16,335 nucleotides of DNA from Eubacterium sp. (GCA_023663915.1 JAMPGN010000079.1:1-16335), one strand, 5' to 3'. Numbered from the stretch's first letter, positions 1 through 7,394 are shown. The notes: a model not told the origin generated them from the letters alone. A program made the numbers and translations.

Positions 1-2
1 AA

Positions 3-92
3 GATAATACAGTCGCGCTTGTAACTAAAGTATTGGATAACGAAGAATTTGTTAAACTGATACAGAATGAAACCACACAGATTATTTTTTAA
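3..92 (+). CDS. 3' end of an unidentified protein gene (partial)
   Basis: An open frame enters from the left edge and encodes 29 residues ending KLIQNETTQIIF before a TAA stop. The fragment is too short to assign to a family. It lies about 90 bases upstream of the Trypco2-like gene on the same strand, so it could be the upstream member of the same system (a protease or NTPase would be expected), but that is inference from position only. AT-rich composition matches the genes that follow. Confidence 0.55.
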   Translation, partial: DNTVALVTKVLDNEEFVKLIQNETTQIIF

Positions 93-137
93 AACAAATT
101 AAATAAGGTATGCCAAGCGTTAGTTCAGACATAAGTC

Positions 138-143
138 TATAAT
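138..143 (+). promoter_or_regulatory. possible -10 box upstream of the Trypco2-like gene
   Basis: A perfect TATAAT lies about 40 bases before the chosen start codon, but no good -35 hexamer sits 16-18 bases upstream. A short AGAC/GTCT inverted repeat overlaps it. It may be a weak or activator-dependent promoter, or only AT-rich background. Transcription from the upstream partial gene is equally possible. Confidence 0.3.
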
Positions 144-181
144 CTTTTATTGAAATTTTTACAGAAAGGTGGATGATACAT

Positions 182-553
182 ATGAGAAATATAGTGGAAA
201 AAGGGATATCGTTGAGTGATACTATTGGGGCGATTCAAGATGAGTTGATTAAAAGCCAGAAAAAACGGAAAGATCAGAATAAGCCAGCCCTTTTTGAAAC
301 GGATCGGCTTGTGCTGGAGGCAAATTGTATAATTACAAAAAATGTGGCCGTGGAAGGTGGTGTAGAATTTAAACTGATTCCGTGTCTGCCGGTTGACGCA
401 AAGGCGGATTATGCAAGTGAGAAAAGTATGGTGCATAAAATTACGATTGAATTTAAAACAGTTTCTTCTGAAACAACTGAGACGAGGAAACTTATGGGTG
501 AAATGAGTGGAAAGTATCCCAAAGCTACGGTTTTAAAATCACCGGAAAGATAG
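182..553 (+). CDS. Trypco2-like (trypsin-co-occurring domain 2) protein
   Basis: A 123-residue protein. Residues 8-24 form an amphipathic helix (ISLSDTIGAIQDEL), followed by a variable linker and a beta-rich part: FETDRLVLEANCIITKNVAVEGG, then a VEFKLIPCL strand, then HKITIEFKTV. This order (LSDaI..L..EL, then F....LELe..V, then GV.F..., then H.i.l.l.pv) is the pattern I know from the Trypco2 family. That family was described as co-occurring with trypsin-like peptidases in predicted NTP-dependent bacterial conflict systems; its biochemical role is not established. It is about the usual length for a stand-alone Trypco2 protein, with roughly 30 extra residues at the C-terminus. I chose ATG 182 rather than the in-frame ATG 173 because AAAGGTGG at 164-171 gives proper ribosome-binding spacing only for 182. 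It is the first complete gene of a three-gene same-strand block with a metallopeptidase-like and a TPR protein. The family call rests on pattern recognition without a profile search. Confidence 0.72.
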   Translation: MRNIVEKGISLSDTIGAIQDELIKSQKKRKDQNKPALFETDRLVLEANCIITKNVAVEGGVEFKLIPCLPVDAKADYASEKSMVHKITIEFKTVSSETTETRKLMGEMSGKYPKATVLKSPER

Positions 554-605
554 ACCATCTGACTGCATACAGAATGATTGTCGATTTGAAGGGATGATGC
601 TGCCT

Positions 606-2066
606 ATGAATTTATATGACATGACTGTTGTGAAAAATATATTTTGGAAGGCGCAGGAAGCAGAAGACTATTACAGTACGCAGGACTATAAGATAAATTT
701 GGATATGACATATGACGAATATCAACGTACATTGGAGGGATTCCGCAGCCGGCGAGCTGTCAGTGAAAATACGCGGACTATTCTGCATGAATATGGACAC
801 TGGCTGCAGGCGTCAGCAACCCCATATGGAATGTATCTGGAATGTCTTTCTATGCGTTCAAATGCAATACTGGTATATCTGATCCGAACAATTATACAGA
901 AATGCAAAGGAAAAACAGATGCCAGGATTCCGCTTCTGGATTTGCTGGAAGATAATTTTTTTCTCCGTAATGATACTGATATTACATGGCTGCTGTATAA
1001 ATGGCTGGATTTATTAGTGGTTCGACGTTATTTAGAAATGTCACTTTATGAATATCAGGAATATGCAGAAGCTTATCAGTCTATCAGGAGAGATGTGTCG
1101 AATTATCTGATGATTTCAAGCTATATACGGGATTTGGACAGGGATACAGCAAGGGAGTTTCAGAAACAGTCAGGCGTTAAATTTCCTTACAAACCTTCGG
1201 ATAACTTTATTTATAACTTAGACGAACGTGAGAGGGTGCAAGGTTTTGAATTGGCAATGGCAGAATACAAAGCCTGCTTTCGGATATCTATGAGGAGTTT
1301 ATATGAAAGTTTCAGCACGGCATTGGAGTGGTGTCTGGCGCCTGATGAATTTCACATACCAAATAAAATAGATAGGGAAATATCGGATTATTATTTTCCG
1401 CTTTCTATCCTGAAGAAATCGTTGGGGAAATGCAGCAATGGGCAGTTTCTATATTCTTGCATTGCTATATTTGACATCATTTTTTCTCCACCAATTTTTC
1501 CCCAGTGCAGTTTAATGCGCTCATATAAGTTTAATCTGTGTGACTATGATGTAAGCGCGAGATTTTATAGCATTATTTGGATTTTAGGGAATATAGGGCC
1601 TATACAGGGCGGGGAAGTTATTGAAGAATATCAGAGAAAAATCTGTCGAAGTCTGAACTGGGCAACCCCTATGGAAATTTCTGCAAAATTAGTTGAATGT
1701 AGCAATGCTTTGCCGCAGACGCCCACGACCAGAATTTTTTTGAATTTTCAAAACTGGCGTTTGAAGGGCTTTTGGCCTTTTTATGATATGGAAGAATATT
1801 TGTCTGAATTATCCACAAATATGATATCGGTTCCAGTACTACAGCTGACAGACGGGGTTTATATTGACCACGTGATAAACAATGAGATGGACTTTGCAAT
1901 GCCTTCCTTATTACAGCAGTTTTTAATACAGGCCATGACTTCGGAATCGTTTGATCTACGCTTGCCGTTTAAGATGGATTTGACAAAAAAAGTATTGGAA
2001 AAACAAATGCAGGAAATGCTGGAGGCGCTGGGAATTAGTATTGATTTACAGTTACAGAATCCATAG
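606..2066 (+). CDS. putative HExxH zinc metallopeptidase-like protein, family not recognised
   Basis: About 486 residues. The clearest motif is TILHEYGHWLQ near residues 58-68, a classic HExxH zinc site: two His ligands (61 and 65) and the catalytic Glu (62). Further on, SLYESFSTALEW (residues 231-242) resembles the helix that gives the third Glu ligand in gluzincin peptidases, so E234 is a candidate ligand. The rest is mostly predicted helix with many aromatic residues. I see no signal peptide or clear membrane segment, so it probably acts in the cytoplasm. I do not recognise a named family and the substrate is unknown. The gene follows the Trypco2-like gene by about 50 bases and precedes the TPR gene by 64 bases, which suggests one operon. 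In-frame ATGs also exist at 594 and 597; the AAGGG just before 594 is too close to serve that start, and 606 gives more normal spacing, so the exact start is uncertain. A peptidase in a Trypco2 setting suggests an effector or processing role (inference). Confidence 0.7.
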   Translation: MNLYDMTVVKNIFWKAQEAEDYYSTQDYKINLDMTYDEYQRTLEGFRSRRAVSENTRTILHEYGHWLQASATPYGMYLECLSMRSNAILVYLIRTIIQKCKGKTDARIPLLDLLEDNFFLRNDTDITWLLYKWLDLLVVRRYLEMSLYEYQEYAEAYQSIRRDVSNYLMISSYIRDLDRDTAREFQKQSGVKFPYKPSDNFIYNLDERERVQGFELAMAEYKACFRISMRSLYESFSTALEWCLAPDEFHIPNKIDREISDYYFPLSILKKSLGKCSNGQFLYSCIAIFDIIFSPPIFPQCSLMRSYKFNLCDYDVSARFYSIIWILGNIGPIQGGEVIEEYQRKICRSLNWATPMEISAKLVECSNALPQTPTTRIFLNFQNWRLKGFWPFYDMEEYLSELSTNMISVPVLQLTDGVYIDHVINNEMDFAMPSLLQQFLIQAMTSESFDLRLPFKMDLTKKVLEKQMQEMLEALGISIDLQLQNP

Positions 2067-2130
2067 GAATCATAATAAGAGGATCATCAAGGGTTCAAAC
2101 TGCCATATATAAGTTAAAAGGAGCATAAAT

Positions 2131-2874
2131 ATGGAAGAAATTATAAAAAAGGCAATGGAATTAGAAGAGGCAGGAAACATATCAGAGGCTATCATGTTGA
2201 TTGAAAGCTATGACGGATATATGTCAGATGAACTCTGGTATGTAAAAGGGAACTGTTTTCAAGATATGGGAAGGGATTACGAGGCGGTTACATGTTATCA
2301 AGAAGCGTTGCGTATTAATCCGTTTGGCGCAGAATACTTGAATAACATGGGTTTGTCGTATCTGTACATGAATAATCCGGTGGAAGCATTATATTATTTT
2401 GAACAGTCTATAAAGGCTGATCCCACACATGTAGAGGCTTTACTCAACAAGGCAGGGGTACAGGATGATTATTTTGCTGATTATGAGGATGCACTTGAGG
2501 CAATTAATGCGGCGGAAAAATTACAGCCGGATAATCATTTGGTTTATTATACAAAAGCAAATATTCTGTCTGATATGGGAAGTTATGTTCCCGCGCTTGT
2601 TAATTATGATAAGGCAATATTGCTTAAGCCCGATTTCCATGGTTTATATAACAACAAAGGCTTATGTTATAAGAGAATGGGAGAGTATGAAAAGGCGTTG
2701 GAATGTTTTAACAAAGCTTTAGAGCTGGGCGGAGAGGATGAAGTTTTAAACAATATGGGCCTGGTTTACCATTTTTTGGGAAAACATGAGGAGGCCATAG
2801 ATTGTTTTAAAAGATGTGATAAAATTGAAGGTCATAAAAATCTTCAGCTGTTTTATCCAGAGGCAGAAGATTGA
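2131..2874 (+). CDS. tetratricopeptide repeat (TPR) protein
   Basis: A 247-residue protein made almost wholly of about six TPR units between residues 35 and 235. Typical 34-residue units are visible: AEYLNNMGLSYLYMNNPVEA, then GLYNNKGLCYKRMGEYEKA, then EVLNNMGLVYHFLGKHEEA, each with the W/L-G-Y-A-F-A-P pattern (for example ALECFNKALEL). There is no signal peptide or membrane segment, so it is probably a cytoplasmic protein-binding scaffold. The start is well supported by AAAGGAG about eight bases before the ATG. It lies 64 bases behind the metallopeptidase-like gene on the same strand. TPR proteins often act as sensors or adaptors in multi-protein systems; here it could recognise a partner or regulate the peptidase (inference). 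No catalytic motif is visible. Confidence 0.85.
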   Translation: MEEIIKKAMELEEAGNISEAIMLIESYDGYMSDELWYVKGNCFQDMGRDYEAVTCYQEALRINPFGAEYLNNMGLSYLYMNNPVEALYYFEQSIKADPTHVEALLNKAGVQDDYFADYEDALEAINAAEKLQPDNHLVYYTKANILSDMGSYVPALVNYDKAILLKPDFHGLYNNKGLCYKRMGEYEKALECFNKALELGGEDEVLNNMGLVYHFLGKHEEAIDCFKRCDKIEGHKNLQLFYPEAED

Positions 2875-2879
2875 AAGCT

Positions 2880-2907
2880 AAAAAACGGTAAAAATGGCTG
2901 AACCGTT
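2880..2907 (-). terminator. Rho-independent terminator of the sensor-GGDEF gene
   Basis: Read on the minus strand, AACGGT and ACCGTT arms flank a 12-base loop and run straight into a T stretch. It sits just past the stop of the minus-strand cyclase gene. The plus-strand side has no T run, so it is not a good terminator for the TPR gene that converges from the left. Confidence 0.65.
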
Positions 2908-2908
2908 G

Positions 2909-4816
2909 TCAGGTATGTGCGGCGTGGTGTTTTCTTTTTGCTTCATACATTTTTTGATCTGCCTTGGCAAACAATTCCTGAATGTGCTCCGGTGTAAAGT
3001 CCGGGGCAGGGAGTGCAGTGCAGAAACCGCAGCTACAGGAAATGCGGTATTCTTTGCCGCTTAATCGGTTGTAATTATCGAGGTAGGATTCGATTGCCTC
3101 TATGCGGAGCTTGGCTTCTTTCTCGGAAAGACCGACGGTGAGCATATAAAATTCATCTCCCGAAAAACGGGCGCATAAGTCGTCTTCCTCTGCGGTGCTT
3201 TCCAATGCCTGTCCCAACACTCGGATTGCGAAATCACCCTCGCTGTGTCCATAGGTGTCATTGATTGTTTTCAGTTCGTCTATATCGATCAGAAATGCAG
3301 TGAGCGGAAGGTTGTCGGAAACGGCGCGGTTTAAAATCTGTTCTTCCATATGATTGTAGCCGTGTTTGTTATACAGTCCGGTCAAAGAATCTCTCATGTA
3401 GATATCTTCCAGACGGGTGACAAGCATTCCGGTGCGTTTGGCTTCAAAGATACTCTGTAACATCTGGTTTATGTTGATCTGCCATTGCACCAGCCGGAAA
3501 TGGTAGTCAATCTGGTTATCCTTATAGGAAAGAGCGATATAGCCGAATTTTTTATCCTCAAAAAACAGAGGAGTGTAAATGTATGCGCAGTCGGAATTGT
3601 TATAGATATAGTCCGGAAGCAGGTTCTTTTTCCGGTAGCTGCATTCGGGCAGTCTCTTTCCGTTTTTGAAGGCAAATTTTAGTGAGATCGTATCCGTGTC
3701 TGTCCGGGTTTCTTTGGTGTTTGTGAGAGCGAGAATATGGCTTGAAACGGAGTCCCAGTCGGAGTACAGGCAGAGATAAAATTCTTGGCAGTTTTCTATT
3801 TTTTGCACAAATTGTTCCAGAAGATCCATGCCGCAGTCAAGATCAGAGACATGCTGTAAGGCAGCGGACATGCTCATGGAAACGAGAATGGAGCTTTCTA
3901 ACGCCTCAATTCGTGAGGACAATTCCCTGACAAAAAAGACAGAGTTTGCATTTTCGGAAGAACTGCATCCACAGGAGTTATGGATAAGCGGTTTCGCGGA
4001 CAATAAAGTTGTGTCCGGCAGATCGCCGCCATGGATCAAGGTAAGCAGATTCTCGACCGCGCAAGTTCCAAGTTCATAGACCGGAAAAGAAACGGTGGTA
4101 AGCATAGGGGAAGTGTTATGTCCTTCCGGTGTGTCATCACAGCCGGTTATGGCGATGTCTTCCGGGATGCGGAAACCTGCGGCAAGCACGGCGGCAAGAA
4201 ACAATAGCGCCAGCCGGTCATTGTAACAGACCACGGCTTGCGGCGTTCCTGCTTCGAGGAAAAAGGCAAGTGCCTCATTGACGGCGGCGGCATCATAAAC
4301 GCAATGGTAAATATCTTTTTCGCCAGGTGTTTTCCCATGCTTTTTCAAGGCTTCCCGATAATAGTTTTCCCGCAGATCTGAAATGAAAGATTCTTCCGAA
4401 CAACCAAGGTAACAGACGCGGTCGGCATGATGCACGGTAAGAAAATGTGCAGTCAGTTCTCCAGCCATGGAACTATTCTCTAAAGAGACTGCCGGAAACT
4501 GGTTGTCTGCCACGGCAATTTCCACGATGGGACAGGAGAGGGACTGTAATTTGTTTTGGATTTTATGTTTTAAATCGGAAGAGATATAGGTGTTCGAGGC
4601 GAAAATAACGCCATCAAAACTGTCATAATTGGGAATGTGCAGAATGCTTTCCTCGCCGATCTCGTATGCGCCGAGATTTTCTCCGTCGAGTGAGGTAAAA
4701 ATTTCCGCAGTGTATCCGTACTCCAACGCTTTGTCGATAATGCCCTGGCATACGCCCTGCTGATAGGCTCCGAATATATGTGAGATAAATACGCCGATTT
4801 TTTGGGAATGGTACAT
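2909..4816 (-). CDS. diguanylate cyclase with LacI/periplasmic-binding-like sensor domain
   Basis: A 635-residue protein predicted to make cyclic di-GMP in response to a small ligand. Residues 5-275 are a LacI-type (PBP1-like) sugar-binding fold without a DNA-binding helix-turn-helix or signal peptide: IGVFISHIFGAYQQG at the start, FDGVIFAS at 67-74, VVCYNDRLALLFL at 195-207, DIAITGCDD at 220-228. A Cys-rich NSCGC (280-284) ends the domain. Residues 300-460 look like a GAF-like or linker region, and 470-632 are a GGDEF domain with RDSLTGLYNKHGY (475-487), FLIDIDELKTIND (508-520) and the active-site loop FSGDEF (551-556). SGDEF replaces GGDEF. The residues where an RxxD inhibitory site would lie read AEEDD, so product-feedback control seems absent. 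The start has a strong AGGAGG seven bases upstream. It is cytoplasmic, since no membrane segment is seen, so it would sense an intracellular metabolite. The specific ligand cannot be told from sequence. Confidence 0.9.
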   Translation of the reverse strand: MYHSQKIGVFISHIFGAYQQGVCQGIIDKALEYGYTAEIFTSLDGENLGAYEIGEESILHIPNYDSFDGVIFASNTYISSDLKHKIQNKLQSLSCPIVEIAVADNQFPAVSLENSSMAGELTAHFLTVHHADRVCYLGCSEESFISDLRENYYREALKKHGKTPGEKDIYHCVYDAAAVNEALAFFLEAGTPQAVVCYNDRLALLFLAAVLAAGFRIPEDIAITGCDDTPEGHNTSPMLTTVSFPVYELGTCAVENLLTLIHGGDLPDTTLLSAKPLIHNSCGCSSSENANSVFFVRELSSRIEALESSILVSMSMSAALQHVSDLDCGMDLLEQFVQKIENCQEFYLCLYSDWDSVSSHILALTNTKETRTDTDTISLKFAFKNGKRLPECSYRKKNLLPDYIYNNSDCAYIYTPLFFEDKKFGYIALSYKDNQIDYHFRLVQWQININQMLQSIFEAKRTGMLVTRLEDIYMRDSLTGLYNKHGYNHMEEQILNRAVSDNLPLTAFLIDIDELKTINDTYGHSEGDFAIRVLGQALESTAEEDDLCARFSGDEFYMLTVGLSEKEAKLRIEAIESYLDNYNRLSGKEYRISCSCGFCTALPAPDFTPEHIQELFAKADQKMYEAKRKHHAAHT

Positions 4817-4838
4817 GAAGAGTCCCTCCTGTCTGTAT

Positions 4839-4909
4839 TAGGAAATTCCTATGCTTATTCCGAGTTTGCCGAAGGCAAATCTCGCAAACGAGCGTTAGCT
4901 CGTTTTTTT
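4839..4909. repeat. interspersed palindromic repeat, copy A
   Basis: Shares two blocks with 10398-10484. The left 26 bases (4839-4864, beginning TAGGAAATTCCTATGC) match at 22 of 26 positions, and AATCTCGCAAACGAG (4878-4892) matches at 15 of 15. Between them copy A has a hairpin, CGAG-TTTGCC-GAA-GGCAAA-t-CTCG (4861-4884). Both ends are rich in inverted repeats and there is no coding content. This looks like a small non-autonomous element of REP or MITE type, placed 23 bases upstream of the cyclase start codon. Confidence 0.6.
4886..4909 (+). terminator. terminator-like hairpin inside repeat copy A
   Basis: AAACGAGC - GTTA - GCTCGTTT is an 8-bp perfect stem with a 4-base loop, followed by four more T residues (seven T in all). 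It fits a Rho-independent terminator for plus-strand transcription. No plus-strand gene ends nearby, so it may belong to the repeat or block antisense transcription into the region ahead of the HipA-like operon. On the minus strand it lies in the likely 5' leader of the cyclase gene but is not followed by a T run. Confidence 0.55.
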
Positions 4910-5035
4910 AATTGTAATGGAATGGAGAAGAATTTGCAATCGCTGGATTGGATTATAAAAGGAGATTGTTTGGGGAGGCATAACCGGATTACTTTAATAT
5001 GTGTGATGGTTTGTTTCTATTTTTAGGAGTTTGAA

Positions 5036-5064
5036 TTGACGATATTTTTGTATGCTAATATAAT
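5036..5064 (+). promoter_or_regulatory. sigma-A type promoter for the 80-aa protein / HipA-like operon
   Basis: TTGACG (5036-5041), a 17-base spacer and a perfect TATAAT (5059-5064) lie 48 bases before the start of the 80-aa gene. Transcription would begin near 5071. This is among the best promoter matches in the window. Confidence 0.75.
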
Positions 5065-5112
5065 AAAAATAACGGTGGCATAAGTTTTGATGGAAGGGCA
5101 GTTGAGGGCGCA

Positions 5113-5355
5113 ATGGCGGATCAGTGGGAAGAAAAACAGATGAAATCTACACGGGAAGAGGCATATGAATATGGTCTGCCGGAATATTTACAGCATGACC
5201 TTGACGCATACAAAGCCGCATTACAGCATGGTTCGAGTATATTAGACTGCTTGTGGGGAGAATTATACGGAAGCATCAATGCAGCCGAGATTACCGACGG
5301 CGTCATTACGGCGGAGCATGCGGATTATTTAAGGAAAAAGTATTTGTTGGGGTAA
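5113..5355 (+). CDS. small protein of unknown function paired with HipA-like kinase
   Basis: An 80-residue acidic protein with no signal peptide or membrane segment. The central part, YGLPEYLQHDLDAYKAALQH, looks helical. It is followed by the segment SSILDCLWGELYGSINAAEI and a C-terminal EHADYLRKKYL helix. I do not recognise a domain, and there is no helix-turn-helix as in HipB. It is preceded by GAGGG four bases before the ATG; an alternative internal start at 5140 also has an upstream purine-rich site. It is five bases upstream of the HipA-like kinase and shares its promoter. The arrangement allows an antitoxin or kinase-adaptor role, which is inference only. Confidence 0.72.
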   Translation: MADQWEEKQMKSTREEAYEYGLPEYLQHDLDAYKAALQHGSSILDCLWGELYGSINAAEITDGVITAEHADYLRKKYLLG

Positions 5356-5360
5356 TAGAT

Positions 5361-6266
5361 ATGGTTGATTTTACGGAATGCAGAAGAATATTTGCAAAAG
5401 CGTATAATGGTGCGAACGGAAAGAAAATCGCGGTTGAATATGCGGGTGAGCAGTATATGTTGAAGTTTCCGGCTTCCGGCAAAGAAAAGCCGACGGAATT
5501 ATCCTATACAAACAGTTGCATCAGTGAGCATATTGCAAGCAGTGTTTTCAATATGCTTGGAATATCTGCGCAACAGACATTGCTCGGCATCTATCGGGTA
5601 AATGGCAAAGAAAAAATTGTGTGTGCCTGTAAAGATTTTACGGCTGGTGGTAAAATCCTGTATGATTTCTGTTCCATCAAAAACTCGGTGATCGATTCCG
5701 AACATAACGGCAGTGGGACAGAATTGGCAGATATCCTGGAAACGATAGAAAAACAGCAGTTTGTCAATCCGGCAATGCTCTTAGGGCATTTTTGGAATGT
5801 GTTTGTCGTGGATGCGCTGCTGGGGAATTTTGACAGGCATAACGGTAACTGGGGATTTCTGGTCGATCCGGTTTCCCAGACAGCAGAATTAGCCCCAGTA
5901 TATGATTGCGGGAGCTGCCTTCTCCCGCAGGCTGATGAAAAGGTTATGCTGCGCGTGCTGGAAAACGAAGCGGAGTTAAATGCCAGAGTATATCAGTTTC
6001 CGACATCCGCAATCAAGCAGACAGACAGAAAAATAAATTACCATGATTTTCTTATGAATCCGGGATATCAGGAGTGCGACGAGGCGTTACTTAGAATTGT
6101 TCCGAGAATTGATATAGGAGAAATAACGGCTTTTGTGGAGCAGGTGCAATCGATATCGGAACTTCAAAAGAGGTTTTATAAGACTTATCTTTCTGCCAGA
6201 TATGATAAAATGATTAAGCCGGCATATGGACTGGCTTTGAAAAGACTTGGAAGGGACGAGGAATAA
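5361..6266 (+). CDS. HipA/CtkA-like serine/threonine kinase
   Basis: A 301-residue protein with the HipA-like C-terminal kinase pattern. A beta-rich N-terminus carries QYMLKFP with the likely ATP-binding K35. The catalytic loop is LLGNFDRHNGNWGFL (residues 153-167) with D158 as catalytic base and N163 as metal ligand, followed by PVYDCGSCL (179-187), where D182 takes the role of the second metal-binding Asp. The order N-F-D-R-H-x-G-N-W then YDxGSxL is typical of HipA and of the shorter CtkA-type kinases, which lack the HipA N-terminal subdomain. HipA toxins phosphorylate aminoacyl-tRNA synthetases, but the substrate here is unknown. I chose ATG 5361. A longer frame from 5253 would lie inside the upstream gene and carries no family sequence before this point. 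The ribosome-binding site is weak (TTGGGGTAA), consistent with translational coupling to the gene five bases upstream. Confidence 0.85.
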   Translation: MVDFTECRRIFAKAYNGANGKKIAVEYAGEQYMLKFPASGKEKPTELSYTNSCISEHIASSVFNMLGISAQQTLLGIYRVNGKEKIVCACKDFTAGGKILYDFCSIKNSVIDSEHNGSGTELADILETIEKQQFVNPAMLLGHFWNVFVVDALLGNFDRHNGNWGFLVDPVSQTAELAPVYDCGSCLLPQADEKVMLRVLENEAELNARVYQFPTSAIKQTDRKINYHDFLMNPGYQECDEALLRIVPRIDIGEITAFVEQVQSISELQKRFYKTYLSARYDKMIKPAYGLALKRLGRDEE

Positions 6267-6279
6267 CAGGGATAATTCT

Positions 6280-6301
6280 TTCTAATTTGAGGGAATTAGA
6301 A
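6280..6301. repeat. AT-rich inverted repeat between the kinase gene and panT promoter
   Basis: TTCTAATT and AATTAGAA form a perfect 8-bp inverted repeat around the 6-base loop TGAGGG. No T run follows on the plus strand, so it is a poor terminator. It ends eight bases upstream of the panT -35 box, a position suited to an operator, but no known regulator site is recognised. Confidence 0.4.
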
Positions 6302-6309
6302 TAAAATTA

Positions 6310-6338
6310 TTGTCAAAAAAATATCAATGTGGTATGAT
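6310..6338 (+). promoter_or_regulatory. sigma-A type promoter of panT
   Basis: TTGTCA (6310-6315), 17 bases, then TATGAT (6333-6338). The predicted start near 6345 leaves a leader of about 43 bases before the panT ATG. The match is strong and also shows that a longer reading frame beginning at 6310 cannot be the true protein start. Confidence 0.75.
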
Positions 6339-6387
6339 GACACCGTATTGTATCTCGAATGAGAATAATAACAGGAGGAATTGTACC

Positions 6388-7248
6388 ATGAAAAATGAAA
6401 AGACTTATGAACTCGTGCTTACGGCACTGTTCACCGCCATAATCGTGATTATGGCATTCACCCCACTGGGATACATCCCGCTTGTAGTCATCAATGCGAC
6501 GATCATTCATATCCCGGTCATCCTAGGAGCACTATTTCTCGGACCGAAGAAAGGTGCATTTTTGGGATTCGTATTTGGTTTCACCAGTTTTATCAACAAC
6601 ACATTCAAGGCGGCTACCGCATCGGCATTCGTGTTCTCGCCGGTGTTAGCCTACAACGTGGTCGGCGTGTCCGGTATTTTTAAGAGCTTGTACATCTGCT
6701 TTGTACCGAGGATTTTAGTCGGCGTAGTTCCCTATTTTATCTACGTTCTGATTCGTAAGGCATTAAAAAGCGAACAGAAAGCAGGAGGGATCGTTGTCAA
6801 TGTGCTGGCATCTCTGATTCTTTTTATTTCCGTCAGGGCGTTTCTCATACGTCTGTTTCCGGAGAGTTTAAATGCGTTTGTGTGCACCTCGGTCGGTCTG
6901 GCGGCAGGTGTCGCGCTTATGGCAGTGCTTACCGTAAGCGGCAGTAAGAAGAGTTCGGCAAATATCGCCCTCGCATACGCGGGTCTTGCCGGAGCTTTTA
7001 CCAATACACTGTTTGTTATGAGCGGTATTTTTATCTTATATAAAGACGCTTACGCGCAGGCGGTCGGCGTGGCGGGTGAGGCGGTACTGGATGTCATTAT
7101 GGGTGTCGTGACCTTCAATGGTATCGTGGAGGCGGTCGTGGCGGCGATCATCGTAGCGGGTGTCGGTTTTGCGCTGACAAGGATCAAACCCATCTATTCC
7201 AAACCAGAGCGGTCGTTGGATATGGGGAAGAGAGCGGCGAAGATATAA
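6388..7248 (+). CDS. panT: ECF transporter substrate-binding (S) protein, probably for pantothenate
   Basis: A 286-residue hydrophobic membrane protein with about six predicted membrane segments. The first is YELVLTALFTAIIVIMAF near residues 7-24, and the signature INATIIHIPVILGALFLGPK follows near 38-57. The GAFLGFVFGFTSFINNTF and FVFSPV segments match the S components of energy-coupling factor vitamin transporters, specifically the PanT-type group as I remember it. The S protein captures the vitamin and works with the shared EcfA/A'/T module encoded elsewhere. Pantothenate is inferred mainly from the next two genes, coaX and coaBC, which consume it. The start at 6388 has AGGAGG nine bases upstream. 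A frame from 6310 would run through the promoter and is rejected. A central basic, variable stretch (residues 119-132) lies between membrane segments. Confidence 0.85.
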   Translation: MKNEKTYELVLTALFTAIIVIMAFTPLGYIPLVVINATIIHIPVILGALFLGPKKGAFLGFVFGFTSFINNTFKAATASAFVFSPVLAYNVVGVSGIFKSLYICFVPRILVGVVPYFIYVLIRKALKSEQKAGGIVVNVLASLILFISVRAFLIRLFPESLNAFVCTSVGLAAGVALMAVLTVSGSKKSSANIALAYAGLAGAFTNTLFVMSGIFILYKDAYAQAVGVAGEAVLDVIMGVVTFNGIVEAVVAAIIVAGVGFALTRIKPIYSKPERSLDMGKRAAKI

Positions 7249-7394
7249 TCGACGCAAGGCATGTGGAACGGTCCGCGTATGTCTGTGTAATGGAAGCATA
7301 TTTCAGCAGGCATTTGTTTGCGGTAAAAATAAATAACAGAAGACAGAGAACAATACAGGACAATAGAAACAAGATAAAACAAGGTAAAACGACG

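Noticed and set aside
4802..5026. Plus-strand 74-aa frame upstream of the cyclase
   Set aside because: It runs across the palindromic repeat and terminator-like hairpin, starts inside the opposite-strand gene and shows no protein-like pattern.
5253..5360. N-terminal extension of the HipA-like kinase
   Set aside because: It would overlap the 80-aa gene in another frame, has an Arg/Cys-rich non-domain sequence and no ribosome-binding site; ATG 5361 begins the conserved protein.
6280..6301. Rho-independent terminator of the HipA-like operon
   Set aside because: The stem is purely AT-rich and lacks a following T run, so it is recorded as an inverted repeat only.
6310..6387. Longer start for panT
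   Set aside because: It would begin inside the -35 box of a strong promoter; AGGAGG correctly precedes ATG 6388.
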